Of a DNA stretch of 64,000 nt, positions 25,578 to 33,839 are shown piece after piece. Source of the stretch: Pseudomonadota bacterium (GTDB lineage Bacteria; Pseudomonadota; Alphaproteobacteria; Azospirillales; Azospirillaceae). The stretch is from positions 1 through 64,000 of the forward strand of contig JAEYPE010000037.1 in assembly GCA_023411035.1 (NCBI GenBank). The letters run 5' to 3'. The notes below the pieces were generated by a model that was not told where the DNA came from, did no database searches, and saw only the letters and a program-made list of their open reading frames with translations. Made by a program: the position numbers and the translations under genes. Positions within the stretch are counted from its first letter, which is position 1. Each line of letters opens with the position of its first letter.

Positions 25578-26471
25578 TCAGGAGGCCGGCCCTGCTGCGC
25601 TGCGGTCCGGTCCGGGGCCACGAAACGCCGGTCCCGGAAGCCCATGTCCCGGAAGCCCATGTCCCGGAAGCCCGGGTCCCGGAAACAGAGCGTCGGTCCG
25701 CCCCATCAGCCGGTAGGAGACGAGACCGATCCACTCGCGCACGGAATCATGCAAGGTGTCGATCTGCTTGTCGAATTCGAACCGGACGAGCGGGCGGGCA
25801 TTCTTGCGCGTGCGGTAGTCCACCGGATAGGGGATCACCTCCCATCCCACCTGCCGGAAAATGCCCACCGACCGCGGCATGTGCATGGCCGACGTCACCA
25901 GGACCCAGATTTCCCCCGGCTTCGGTTTGACAAGCTGCTGGCTGAAGAGGGCGTTTTCCCAGGTGTTGCGGGACTCGTTCTCGAAGATCACGCCGTCGGG
26001 ATCGATTCCGGTCTGGCGCAGCGCACCGCGCATGGCCAGATCCTCCCGCATATCCGGCGCGTCCTGCCCCATCAGCCGCCCGGAGCCGCCGGTGAAGACG
26101 GCCTTCGCCTGTGGATAGTGGCGGATCAGCTCCGCGAAGGCCAGAATCCGTTCCGCCGCGTCGTTGACGGAGGGCTCGCCCCGGTCGCGCGCGTGCGGCG
26201 GGCTCACGGCGCCGCCCAGCATGATGATGCCGTCCACCCGTTCCGGCAGGTTGGGGCGGGGAAAGCGCTCCTCCAGCGGCAGGGCGACCAGCGAGGCGAC
26301 CGGCGTGACCATGATGGCAACGAAGCCCACGGTCGCCGCCGCCACCAGACGCCGCCCCCAATGGGCTCTGCGACGGGTGAACAGCAGCACCGTTCCGGCG
26401 GTGAGGGTCAGCACAAGGAAATTGCCCGGCGAGACCAGAAGCCACAGCAGCTTCGACAGCACGAAGGACAA
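25578..26471 (-). CDS. YdcF/ElyC/SanA-family (DUF218) membrane protein
   Basis: 297-aa protein with two N-terminal hydrophobic helices (LLWLLVSPGNFLVLTLTAGTVLLF and LVAAATVGFVAIMVTPVASLVAL) and a DUF218 domain outside or next to the membrane. Domain blocks are DGIIMLGGAV, AVFTGGSGRLMGQ, IFENESRNTWENALFSQQLV, WVLVTSAMHMPRSVGIFRQVGW and a final PYPVDYR. ElyC, a relative, is involved in envelope integrity and undecaprenyl-phosphate use. The last 35 residues are an unusual Gly-Pro-Leu repeat encoded by a 15-bp tandem repeat and are not part of the domain. The gene is on the same strand as rlpA, 72 nt upstream. Confidence 0.87.
   Translation of the reverse strand: MSFVLSKLLWLLVSPGNFLVLTLTAGTVLLFTRRRAHWGRRLVAAATVGFVAIMVTPVASLVALPLEERFPRPNLPERVDGIIMLGGAVSPPHARDRGEPSVNDAAERILAFAELIRHYPQAKAVFTGGSGRLMGQDAPDMREDLAMRGALRQTGIDPDGVIFENESRNTWENALFSQQLVKPKPGEIWVLVTSAMHMPRSVGIFRQVGWEVIPYPVDYRTRKNARPLVRFEFDKQIDTLHDSVREWIGLVSYRLMGRTDALFPGPGLPGHGLPGHGLPGPAFRGPGPDRSAAGPAS
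25631..25685. repeat. 15-bp in-frame tandem repeat at the 3' end of the YdcF-like gene
   Basis: Three units of GTCCCGGAAGCCCAT (the third differs in its last two bases) plus a partial fourth, head to tail. On the coding strand each unit gives five residues (Gly-Leu-Pro-Gly-His type). Its period and position are typical of replication slippage within a coding sequence. Confidence 0.85.
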
Positions 26472-26830
26472 CGGCCGCCCTCCCCATTCCGTTTCCAGTG
26501 GTTCCTAAATACGGGCGTTCACTCCCGCTGCCCAGTAGGCGATTGCACGGTAACGAATCTGCCGTGAAACCGTAACAGCGGTATCTCCCGCGGTGGATAA
26601 GGTCCGCGACGCGGCCGAGGATGTTCCGCCTATGCTGTCGAACATTTCCATCTGTATACGAATATTATTGCTTGTCGCCGCATCCGTGGTCACCGTCGGC
26701 GCCTCGCGCATGTTCGATGCCAGCGCCGAATTGGACCAGTTCCGCGCTGCAAGCCTCTCTTCAAGCAAAAGGAAAGGGCAGGAGCCGAAGCCCCTGCCCT
26801 TTCTCATTTTTCGGATCCGGATGACCGGCC
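26472..26830. other. Intergenic region between valS and the YdcF-like gene
   Basis: 359 bases. It holds the valS terminator near its right end and presumably the promoter of the leftward YdcF-like gene near its left end. Two overlapping small frames on opposite strands (26505-26807 and 26593-26913) lack family features and a ribosome-binding site, so I do not call a gene here. Confidence 0.55.
26762..26802 (-). terminator. Rho-independent terminator of valS
   Basis: On the minus strand AAAGGGCAGGGGC-TTCG-GCTCCTGCCCTTT forms a 13-bp stem (one G-T pair) with a UUCG tetraloop, followed by CCTTTTGCTT, 28 bases after the valS stop. Confidence 0.85.
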
Positions 26831-29485
26831 TTAAGCGGCCAGCATCTCCAGCGCCTTCTGCAACTTGTCGCGGGCCTGTTCCGCGGTGTCGCGGCGGTCG
26901 CGCTGCTCCATGATCACCTCTTCCGGCGCCTTGGCGACGAACTGCTCGTTCGACAGCTTGGCGTCGATCTTCTTGATCTCGCCAGACAGCTTCTCGACTT
27001 CCTTGGTCAGGCGCGCGCGCTCCTTCTCAAGGTCAACGATGCCCTCCAGCGGCAGGATCAGCGTGGTCTCGTCCAGCACCGCCTGAACGGCGCTCTTCGG
27101 CACCGGGCCGGACAGCGGCTCGGCGCTGGCCAGACGGCCCATGCGCAGGATCAGGTCGCGGTGGGTGTCCAGACGCTTCAGGCTCTCCGGACCGGCGTCC
27201 TTCAGCTTCAGCTCGATCTGGGCCGACGGCGGTACGTTCATCTCCGACCGCATGGAGCGGACCGAGGAGATCGTCCGCACCACCCAATCCATTTCGTCAC
27301 GGGCGGCGGGGTCGATCAGTTCCGCACCATGCTCCGGCCAATGGGCCGAGATCAGGCGGTTCGCCCGGTCCGGGGAAAGCTGCTCCCACAACTCCTCCGT
27401 GATGAAGGGCATCAGCGGGTGGAGCATGTGCAGGATTTCGTCCAGGACCCAGGCGGTGGTCGCCCGCGTTTCCGCGATGGCCGCCTCGTCCGTGCCGTTC
27501 AGGATCGGCTTGGTGAACTCCAGGTACCAATCGCAGAAGGTGCCCCAGGTGAAGGCGTAGGCGGTGTTGGCGGCCTCGTTGAACCTGTAGGCGTCGATCG
27601 AGTCGCCGACCTTCTTCGCCGCTTCCGCCAGGGCGCCGACGATCCAGCGGTTCACCGTCTGGGTCAGACCGACCGGCTTGAATCCTGGCACCGGCGCCAC
27701 GCCGTTCATCTGGGTGTAGCGAGCGGCGTTCCACAGCTTCGTCGCGAAGTTGCGGTAGCCCTCGACGCGGCTGACCGCCAGCTTGATGTCGCGGCCCTGG
27801 GCGGCCATGGCCGTCAGGGTGAAACGCAGGGCGTCGGTGCCGTACTGGTCGATCAGGTCCAGTGGATCGATGACGTTGCCCTTGGACTTCGACATCTTCT
27901 GGCCCTTCTCGTCGCGGACCAGGGCGTGGATGTAAACCGTCCGGAAGGGCACGTCCTTCATGAAGTGCAGGCCCATCATCATCATCCGGGCGACCCAGAA
28001 GAAGATGATGTCGAAGCCCGTCACCAGCACGTCGGTCGGGTAATAGCGCGCCAGTTCCGGCGTCTCGTCCGGCCAGCCCAGCGTGGAGAAGGGCCACAGG
28101 GCGGAGGAGAACCAGGTGTCCAGAACGTCCTGGTCGCGGGTCAGTTCCACGTCCTTGCCGTAATGGGCCTTGGCCGCGGCGATGGCCGCCTCCTCGGTCT
28201 CCTCGACGAAGAAATGGCCGTCCGGGCCGTACCAGGCGGGAATCTGATGGCCCCACCAGATCTGGCGGCTGATGCACCAGGGCTGGATGTTGCGCATCCA
28301 CTCGAAATAGGTGTTCTCCCACTGCTTCGGGACGAACACGGTCTTGCCGGTCTCCACCGCCTCGATGGCGGGCTTGGCAAGCGTGGCGGCGTCCACGTAC
28401 CACTGGTCGGTCAGCCAGGGCTCGATGGCGACGCCGGAGCGGTCGCCGTGCGGGACCATGTGGGTGTGCGGCTCGATCTTCTCCAGAAGGCCGAGCGCCT
28501 CCAACTCCGCGACGACCTTCTTGCGCGCCTCGTAGCGGTCGAGGCCGCGATAGGCTTCCGGAACGTCGTCGCCGGTGACGCGGGCGTCGCGGTCCATGAT
28601 GTTGATGGCCGCGAGGTTGTTGCGCCGCCCGACCTCGAAATCGTTGAAGTCGTGGGCCGGGGTGATCTTCACCGCACCCGAGCCGGTTTCCGGATCGGCG
28701 TATTCGTCACCCACGATGGGAATGCGGCGACCCACCAGCGGCAGCACCACATGCTTGCCGATCAGGTCCTTGTAGCGCTCGTCCTCCGGATGGACGGCGA
28801 CGCCGGTGTCGCCCAGCATGGTTTCCGGGCGCGTGGTGGCGACGACAATGTAACGGTCCGTCTCGCCCTCGATCGGGTAGCGGAAGTGCCAGAGGTTGCC
28901 CTTGATCTCCTTCTGCTCGACCTCGAGGTCGGAGATTGCGGTGTGCAGCTTCGGATCCCAGTTGACCAGCCGCTTGTCCTTGTAGATCAGGCCCTGCCTG
29001 TGCAGTTCCACGAACACCTTGCGGACGGCGCGGCTCAGCCGCTCGTCCATGGTGAAGCGCTCGCGCGGCCAGTCGGGCGACGCGCCCAGGCGGCGAAGCT
29101 GGCGGGTGATGGTGCCGCCCGATTCGGCCTTCCATTCCCACACCTTGTCGATGAAGGCGTCGCGACCGAAATCGTGGCGCGTCTTGCCTTCCTTGGCGAG
29201 GTTGCGTTCCACCACCATCTGGGTGGCGATGCCGGCGTGGTCGGTGCCCGGCTGCCACAAGGCGTCGCGCCCGCGCATCCGATTGTAGCGGGTCAGCACG
29301 TCCTGGAGCGTGAAGGTCAGCGCGTGGCCCATGTGCAGGCTGCCGGTCACGTTCGGCGGCGGCATCATGATGGTGTAGGGCTTCCCGTTCGAACCGGTGT
29401 TCGCCGCGAACGCGCCCGTGTCTTCCCACAGCCGGTAGTGCTTTTCCTCGACCTCGGCGGGCCGATACGTCTTTTCCAACATCAC
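26831..29485 (-). CDS. valS: Valyl-tRNA synthetase
   Basis: 884-aa class I synthetase that charges tRNA-Val and edits mischarged threonine. The HIGH-type motif is NVTGSLHMGHALTFTLQD near residue 46, and the KMSKS motif is GQKMSKSKGNVIDPLDL near residue 530. Between them lies the CP1 editing domain (VATTRPETMLGDTGVAVHPED). The C-terminus carries the ValS coiled-coil arm (LEKERARLTKEVEKLSGEIKKIDAKL). The start may be GTG 29485 or the adjacent ATG 29482. Upstream, after 53 nt on the same strand, lies popZ. Confidence 0.97.
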   Translation of the reverse strand: MMLEKTYRPAEVEEKHYRLWEDTGAFAANTGSNGKPYTIMMPPPNVTGSLHMGHALTFTLQDVLTRYNRMRGRDALWQPGTDHAGIATQMVVERNLAKEGKTRHDFGRDAFIDKVWEWKAESGGTITRQLRRLGASPDWPRERFTMDERLSRAVRKVFVELHRQGLIYKDKRLVNWDPKLHTAISDLEVEQKEIKGNLWHFRYPIEGETDRYIVVATTRPETMLGDTGVAVHPEDERYKDLIGKHVVLPLVGRRIPIVGDEYADPETGSGAVKITPAHDFNDFEVGRRNNLAAINIMDRDARVTGDDVPEAYRGLDRYEARKKVVAELEALGLLEKIEPHTHMVPHGDRSGVAIEPWLTDQWYVDAATLAKPAIEAVETGKTVFVPKQWENTYFEWMRNIQPWCISRQIWWGHQIPAWYGPDGHFFVEETEEAAIAAAKAHYGKDVELTRDQDVLDTWFSSALWPFSTLGWPDETPELARYYPTDVLVTGFDIIFFWVARMMMMGLHFMKDVPFRTVYIHALVRDEKGQKMSKSKGNVIDPLDLIDQYGTDALRFTLTAMAAQGRDIKLAVSRVEGYRNFATKLWNAARYTQMNGVAPVPGFKPVGLTQTVNRWIVGALAEAAKKVGDSIDAYRFNEAANTAYAFTWGTFCDWYLEFTKPILNGTDEAAIAETRATTAWVLDEILHMLHPLMPFITEELWEQLSPDRANRLISAHWPEHGAELIDPAARDEMDWVVRTISSVRSMRSEMNVPPSAQIELKLKDAGPESLKRLDTHRDLILRMGRLASAEPLSGPVPKSAVQAVLDETTLILPLEGIVDLEKERARLTKEVEKLSGEIKKIDAKLSNEQFVAKAPEEVIMEQRDRRDTAEQARDKLQKALEMLAA

Positions 29486-29538
29486 CAGGAACTTTCGCTT
29501 ACGATCTCAAACGGAATGCGTGGCGGGTGTGACGCCGC

Positions 29539-30219
29539 TCAGAATTTCTGGGACCGCCGGATCATCCGGTCGATTTCCTGCTGAACCAGCCGTTCGACGA
29601 TGGTCGGCAGGTTCTCGTCCAGCCATTCCTTCAGCAACGGCCTCAACAGCTCGCGAACCACTTCTTCCACCGTGCGGATGCCGACGGGCATCGGGCCGAT
29701 GGACAGATCGTCGCCGAGCTGGCGCGCCAGATGCGTGAAATGGTGGGACGATTCCTCGGCCACCCGGCGGGAGATCAGCCCGTCGTCCAGATCCGACGGA
29801 CGGATGCGCGGCCGCGGCGGGGGCGGCTCCTCGTCGTCGAAATCATCGAAGGCCGGCGCCGGGCGCCGCGCGGCGGGCCGCGGCGGAGGCGGCGGTTCGG
29901 GCTCCGGCTCGAAGGCGGGTTCCGGGTCCAGCATCGACGCGAAGGACGAATCGTCGCGCCAGGGATCGGGCTCTGGCTCGTCGGGTTCCTCCGGCACCTC
30001 GTCCTGGAGCATCTGGGTGAGTTCCAGAACGTCCTCTTCATCCTCCGCGGGCGGCGGAGGGGGCGGAGGCGGAGGAGGCGGTGGGGGCGGAGGTGGTGGG
30101 GGTGGCGGCGGTGGAGGCGCCGCTTCCGCCTTCGCGGGTTCGCCGTCCTCCGAGATGATGCGGCGGATGGAGGCGAGGATCTCCTCCATCGACGGTTCTT
30201 GCTGGCCTTTATCGCTCAT
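29539..30219 (-). CDS. popZ: PopZ-like polar organising protein (DUF2497)
   Basis: 226-aa DUF2497 protein. PopZ of Caulobacter forms a polar microdomain that anchors the chromosome origin via ParB and recruits cell-cycle regulators. The N-terminal helix GQQEPSMEEILASIRRIISE (residues 5-24) is the conserved client-binding region. A long acidic, proline-rich disordered middle follows, including 23 consecutive prolines. The C-terminal helices VEEVVRELLRPLLKEWLDENL and PTIVERLVQQEIDRMIRRSQ mediate oligomerisation in the family. The position beside valS is conserved in many alphaproteobacteria. Polar function in this organism is inferred from the family. Confidence 0.92.
   Translation of the reverse strand: MSDKGQQEPSMEEILASIRRIISEDGEPAKAEAAPPPPPPPPPPPPPPPPPPPPPPPAEDEEDVLELTQMLQDEVPEEPDEPEPDPWRDDSSFASMLDPEPAFEPEPEPPPPPRPAARRPAPAFDDFDDEEPPPPRPRIRPSDLDDGLISRRVAEESSHHFTHLARQLGDDLSIGPMPVGIRTVEEVVRELLRPLLKEWLDENLPTIVERLVQQEIDRMIRRSQKF
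30049..30117. repeat. Polyproline-coding CCN tract inside popZ
   Basis: 23 consecutive proline codons on the minus strand using all four CCN codons. Mixed codon use means it is not a simple DNA microsatellite, although CCN slippage could still change its length. Confidence 0.85.
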
Positions 30220-30283
30220 CGTGGCAAACCCGGGACGTCATCCTGAGCGGACACTAGGGCAGGACAGGGTAAAAAGCCACCAG

Positions 30284-30313
30284 ACAAAAACGGCCCGCCG
30301 AGGCGGGCCGTTT
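30284..30313 (-). terminator. Rho-independent terminator of tolC operon
   Basis: On the minus strand AAACGGCCCGCC...GGCGGGCCGTTTTTG forms a GC-rich stem ending in a run of T, about 18 bases past the tolC stop and before the popZ promoter. Confidence 0.88.
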
Positions 30314-30330
30314 CGATCACGCCGGATCGG

Positions 30331-31722
30331 TCACTCCGGCACGCCGGTTCCGATCCACTTGTTCCGCACCTGCTTGTAGTGCGTGTCCGCGTCGTAATAC
30401 TCGACCGGCAGGGCGAGCTGCCGCGCCGTCAACTGGCCGATGGCGCCAAGGACGGTGAAGGCCTGGACCATCTCCGTCCGCTGCGCGCGGACGAGGTTGA
30501 CGCGGGCGTTGAGCAACTCCTGCTCCTGGTTCAGCACGTCCAGGACGGTGCGCGACCCGACCTGGGCTTCCTGCCGCACGCCTTCCAGGGCGATTTCGGC
30601 GGCCCGGATCTGGGAGTTGTAGGACTCGATGCTCGCCCGCGCCGCCTGAAGGCCCTGCCACGCGCTGATCGCCGCCTCGACCGCCTGGCGGCGGGTGTCG
30701 TCGATCTGCAGGCGGGCCTGATTCGCGGTGTGCTTCGCCTCGCGGGTCAGCGCTTCCGGCAGGCCGGCCTGATAGAGCGGGATGGTGATCTGGGCGGTGA
30801 ACTGCGCGCCGTCCTGCCGCTTGATGTCGATGCCCGAGGAGCGGCCCGCGTCGATGATGCGGTTCGCCTGGGCCGACAGGTTGGCGGACGGAAGCAGGCG
30901 GCCGAACTGCTGGTCCACCGCCTCGCGCTGGGCCGCTTCCGTGAAGGAGGCGGAAAGCACCGACGGGTTGTTGGAGCGGGCCATCTCGACCACTTCATCC
31001 AGCGTCGCCGGCAGCTTGAACTTCGGCTTCGGGGCCTTCAGCTTGCCGGGCATGGAGCCGACGACGCGCTCGTAGGTCGCGCGCGACGCCTGGAGCGTGC
31101 CTTCGGCGGAGATGCGGGCGGCGATGGAGGCGGCCAGGCGCGATTCGGACTGGCTGACGTCGGTGCGTGTGTACTCGCCGACGCGGAAGCGGTCGCGGGC
31201 GGCGTCGAGCTGGCGGCGCAGCACCTGCTCGTTGTTGGCCTGAAGTTCCAGCACCGCCTGGTTCTGCACGACGTCCAGATAGGCCGCCGCGGCGTTCAGC
31301 AGGAGCTGCTGTTCGTTGGCGACCACGGTGGCACGCTGCGCTTCGACGGTGCGCTCGGCGCGGCGGACGGCCGGACCGACCGTCGCGTCGTAGATCGGCT
31401 GGGTGGCGGAGACGCCGACGCTTTTGGCGTTGTACTCGGACCCCGTTTCACCGCCCTGAAAGCTGCTGTTGGTGGCGTTGCGGGTGATGCCCGCCGTCGC
31501 CCGCACCGTCGGACGGTAGCCGGACAGGGCCTGCGGAACGCTTTCGTCCACGGCACGCTGGCGCGCGCGCTGGGCGGCGAGCCCCGGATTGTTGGAATAG
31601 GCCTGCGCTAGCGCTTCTTCGAGGGATTGGGCCGACGCGGTGTCGATGCCCCCGACGAAGGCAACCCCCAGCGTGAGGGCGGTCGCCATCAAGTGGCGCG
31701 CGAAACGGCTTCGCACAGTCAT
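30331..31722 (-). CDS. tolC: TolC-family outer membrane efflux channel
   Basis: 463-aa outer-membrane channel of the type I secretion/efflux class. A signal peptide (LMATALTLGVAFVGGIDTASAQ) is followed by two repeated OEP halves. The typical first block is SLEEALAQAYSNNPGLAAQRARQRAVDESV, and the second-half equivalent is TLDEVVEMARSNNPSVLSASFTEAAQREAV. YNSQIRAAEIALEGVRQEAQVGSRTVLDVLNQEQELLNARVNLVRAQ is the conserved helix of the periplasmic tunnel. ATG 31722 is favoured over TTG 31728, which lies across the end of the rhodanese gene; the two genes are effectively abutting (stop TGA 31727-31725). It works with inner-membrane pumps not encoded here. Confidence 0.95.
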   Translation of the reverse strand: MTVRSRFARHLMATALTLGVAFVGGIDTASAQSLEEALAQAYSNNPGLAAQRARQRAVDESVPQALSGYRPTVRATAGITRNATNSSFQGGETGSEYNAKSVGVSATQPIYDATVGPAVRRAERTVEAQRATVVANEQQLLLNAAAAYLDVVQNQAVLELQANNEQVLRRQLDAARDRFRVGEYTRTDVSQSESRLAASIAARISAEGTLQASRATYERVVGSMPGKLKAPKPKFKLPATLDEVVEMARSNNPSVLSASFTEAAQREAVDQQFGRLLPSANLSAQANRIIDAGRSSGIDIKRQDGAQFTAQITIPLYQAGLPEALTREAKHTANQARLQIDDTRRQAVEAAISAWQGLQAARASIESYNSQIRAAEIALEGVRQEAQVGSRTVLDVLNQEQELLNARVNLVRAQRTEMVQAFTVLGAIGQLTARQLALPVEYYDADTHYKQVRNKWIGTGVPE

Positions 31723-31724
31723 GT

Positions 31725-32051
31725 TCAATAGACCTTCATGTTCGGGTCAATTCGGCGCGCCCAGGAATCCACCCCGCCATTCAGGTTGGTGGCGCGGGAA
31801 AACCCCTGGGAACGCAACCACATGGTCACCTGCGCGCTGCGCCCGCCATGGTGGCAGACGACCACGATGTCGCGGTCCCGCGGCAGTTCACCGACGCGGG
31901 CGGGCAACGCCCCCATCGGAATGTGAAGGCTGTCGGGAATGGCGCAGACGGCCACCTCCCCCGGTTCCCGCACGTCGAGCACCAGAGGATCGCCGCCGGA
32001 TTTCCGGATGCGGTCCAGGTCTTCGACTTCCATTTCGAACGGTGCCGGCAT
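31725..32051 (-). CDS. Single-domain rhodanese-like protein
   Basis: 108-aa rhodanese domain, cytoplasmic, with DPLVLDVREPGEVAVCAIPDSLHIPMG and the active-site loop VVCHHGGRSAQVTMWL. The catalytic cysteine is followed by HHGGRS. It ends with the usual NLNGGVDSWARRID segment. Such proteins transfer sulfane sulfur or sense it. It lies between pcm and tolC, and its stop is within a few bases of the tolC start, so expression is coupled. This pcm-rhodanese-tolC order is recurrent in Rhodospirillales, but the reason is not known to me. Confidence 0.93.
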   Translation of the reverse strand: MPAPFEMEVEDLDRIRKSGGDPLVLDVREPGEVAVCAIPDSLHIPMGALPARVGELPRDRDIVVVCHHGGRSAQVTMWLRSQGFSRATNLNGGVDSWARRIDPNMKVY

Positions 32052-32150
32052 GCCTTGAATCTCCGCTGCGGGCCGCAGGACCGCGGCCGGTGAAAGGCAA
32101 GGTGACAGGCTGGGGAAACAGGATAAACCGGGACCGAAGCCCCGGCGACA

Positions 32151-32807
32151 TCAGAATACGAACTTCGGCTTGGCCTCGAAACCGGGAAGCGGGTGCGGGT
32201 GCGCCTCGAACAGCGTACGGGCGGAGGTGACGCCGCCGCTGCGCTGGTACAGCTTCACCTCGCCGACCCCACGGTCGCCCAGAACCGCGGCGACCAGCCG
32301 TCCGCCCTCGGCAAGCTGGCCCAGGATGCCGTCCGGCACCTCCGACACCAGCCCCTCGATCACGATCACGTCGTACGGGGCCTGCTGCGGATAGCCTTCG
32401 GTCAGCGGGGCGGCGATGATGATGGCGTTGTCGGTGCCGATCCCGGTCAGCGATTCCGCCGCCCGCTGGGCCAGTTCGGCGTCGGACTCGATGCCGACGA
32501 CGGTCGCCGCGAGACGGGCCAGAACGGCGGCCGAATACCCGGTGCCGCTACCGATGTCGAGCACGACGTCGGTCGCGTCGATGCCCACTTCCTGGAGCAT
32601 GCGGGCGAAGACCATCGGCTCCATCAGATAACGGCCTTTGCCGATGGCGAGATCCTCATCCACATAGGCGATGCCGCGCGCCGCCTTCGGCACGAACTGT
32701 TCACGGGGAATGTCCAGCATGGCATCGACCAGACGCTGGTCGGTCACCTTGTTCGGTCGGATCTGCCCTTCGACCATGTTGAGACGGGCGGCGGCGTATT
32801 CGGACAT
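32151..32807 (-). CDS. pcm: Protein-L-isoaspartate O-methyltransferase
   Basis: 218-aa SAM-dependent methyltransferase of the PCMT family, which repairs isoaspartyl damage in proteins. SAM motif I is VVLDIGSGTGYSAAVLARLAATVVGIESD near residue 80. The pre-motif MVEGQIRPNKVTDQRLVDAML and PREQFVP blocks and the post-motif APYDVIVIEGLVSEVP agree with the subfamily found upstream of tolC in alphaproteobacteria. That subfamily lacks some residues of the E. coli enzyme, so activity is inferred. It is the first gene of the leftward pcm-rhodanese-tolC set. Confidence 0.88.
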   Translation of the reverse strand: MSEYAAARLNMVEGQIRPNKVTDQRLVDAMLDIPREQFVPKAARGIAYVDEDLAIGKGRYLMEPMVFARMLQEVGIDATDVVLDIGSGTGYSAAVLARLAATVVGIESDAELAQRAAESLTGIGTDNAIIIAAPLTEGYPQQAPYDVIVIEGLVSEVPDGILGQLAEGGRLVAAVLGDRGVGEVKLYQRSGGVTSARTLFEAHPHPLPGFEAKPKFVF

Positions 32808-32945
32808 GGCGGTCGCTTAAATCTGGTGGACGGAGCGCGGCGCCAAGCCGTGGTTACGCGGCTTCGCTGCCTTGTCGCGTATATATCTTCAAAGTCTCAC
32901 GAACACAACGCCGCACGGGAACATCGAAAATCGCCATGAAGGTGC

Positions 32946-32974
32946 TTGACCACCATATCGAAGCGCAGTATACG
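32946..32974 (+). promoter_or_regulatory. Promoter of tRNA-Cys
   Basis: TTGACC at 32946-32951, a 17-bp spacer and TATACG at 32969-32974, about 50 bases before the tRNA. Good match to sigma70 consensus and spacing. Confidence 0.75.
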
Positions 32975-33024
32975 TCCGCTCCCACGCTGCGGCGCTCCCG
33001 TTAGGGGGTGCCGAACGCAAGGAT

Positions 33025-33098
33025 GGCGCGGTGGCAGAGTGGTGATGCAGCGGACTGCAAATCCGTGTACGTGGGTTCGATTCCCGCCCGTGCCTCCA
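33025..33098 (+). tRNA. tRNA-Cys (anticodon GCA)
   Basis: 74 nt including encoded CCA. The acceptor stem GGCGCGG pairs with CCGTGCC (one G-U pair). The anticodon loop is CTGCAAA with anticodon GCA, the T arm contains GGTTCGATTCC, and U73 is the discriminator base recognised by cysteinyl-tRNA synthetase. Confidence 0.97.
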
Positions 33099-33244
33099 TC
33101 CTTGATCGGCTGAAATCTCAGCAAAATCAAAGACTTAAATCGCATCGCACCGATCCGGCGCGGTGCCTTTCCGCGTTTCCGGATCGTTTGGCGCCCCCGC
33201 GCCCTGCCCCGCCGCACCTATCGATTTTTTTGCTATCAAAAGAC

Positions 33245-33273
33245 TTGGCAAGCGCCGGAGCGTCCGCTATATA
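33245..33273 (+). promoter_or_regulatory. Promoter of tRNA-Asn
   Basis: TTGGCA at 33245-33250, a 17-bp spacer and TATATA at 33268-33273, about 45 bases upstream of the tRNA, and closely parallel to the tRNA-Cys promoter. Confidence 0.75.
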
Positions 33274-33318
33274 GCCGCCCACGCCGCACGTTGCGCCTCG
33301 CAAGGTCGGCCAGACTGA

Positions 33319-33394
33319 TCCCGGTTAGCTCAGTCGGTAGAGCAGCGGACTGTTAATCCGCGTGTCGCTGGTTCGAGTCCAGCACCGGGAGCCA
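33319..33394 (+). tRNA. tRNA-Asn (anticodon GTT)
   Basis: 76 nt with encoded CCA. The acceptor stem TCCCGGT pairs with ACCGGGA, the D arm contains TAGCTCAGTCGGTAGAGC, the anticodon loop CTGTTAA holds anticodon GTT, and the T arm is CTGGTTCGAGTCCAG. Confidence 0.97.
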
Positions 33395-33399
33395 CTTCG

Positions 33400-33435
33400 A
33401 AAAAGGCCGAGTCCTCAACGGGCTCGGCCTTTTTT
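33400..33435 (+). terminator. Terminator after tRNA-Asn
   Basis: AAAAAGGCCGAG and CTCGGCCTTTTT form a stem of about 12 bp around an 11-nt loop, ending in six T, starting five bases after the tRNA. Confidence 0.92.
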
Positions 33436-33600
33436 CCATATCGGGTTCTGCTGGGCGTTCCGCCCCACCGCTTCCGATATCCTCCGAAGGAATGAGCGTT
33501 TCGACCGAAGGTCGGGTGCCGCCGCCGCTCTCCCGGCGCTAGAATTTCACCGGACATCTTTCGAGTCGGGATTGCGTCGTTTCAGCGGTGGAGGCGGCCC

Positions 33601-33813
33601 ATGTCCATTCAGCCCATGCCTTCTCAAGAAGGTTCCTCGCGGACCGATGGTCCACAGAGGGGCGGCTGGTTCGGCGCCGTCGCGGTCATCATCCTGTCCA
33701 TGGCGCTGGCCGTCGCCCTGCTCGGCATCGATTGGCATCGGATGCTGGTCCGTGGGAACGCGGTGCTGCCGGAAAACCAGCGATCCATGGTGGTGACGCC
33801 GATGCCCCGCTGA
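33601..33813 (+). CDS. Small single-pass membrane protein, unknown function
   Basis: 70-aa protein with a soluble Ser/Gln/Gly-rich N-terminus, one hydrophobic helix (AVAVIILSMALAVALLGIDW, residues 26-45) and a short polar tail. GGAGG lies six bases before ATG 33601, which supports translation. No motif is recognised. A larger frame on the same strand through this region has unnatural composition and is discounted. Confidence 0.6.
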   Translation: MSIQPMPSQEGSSRTDGPQRGGWFGAVAVIILSMALAVALLGIDWHRMLVRGNAVLPENQRSMVVTPMPR

Positions 33814-33839
33814 CCGCGCCGGCCTGCCTTTTTCCGTGC

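Noticed and set aside
25631..25685. Possible CRISPR-like short repeats
   Set aside because: The units are 15 bp, directly adjacent without spacers and in frame within a gene.
26593..26913. 106-aa frame with a hydrophobic stretch between YdcF-like gene and valS
   Set aside because: It runs through the valS terminator and into the valS coding sequence on the other strand; no ribosome site.
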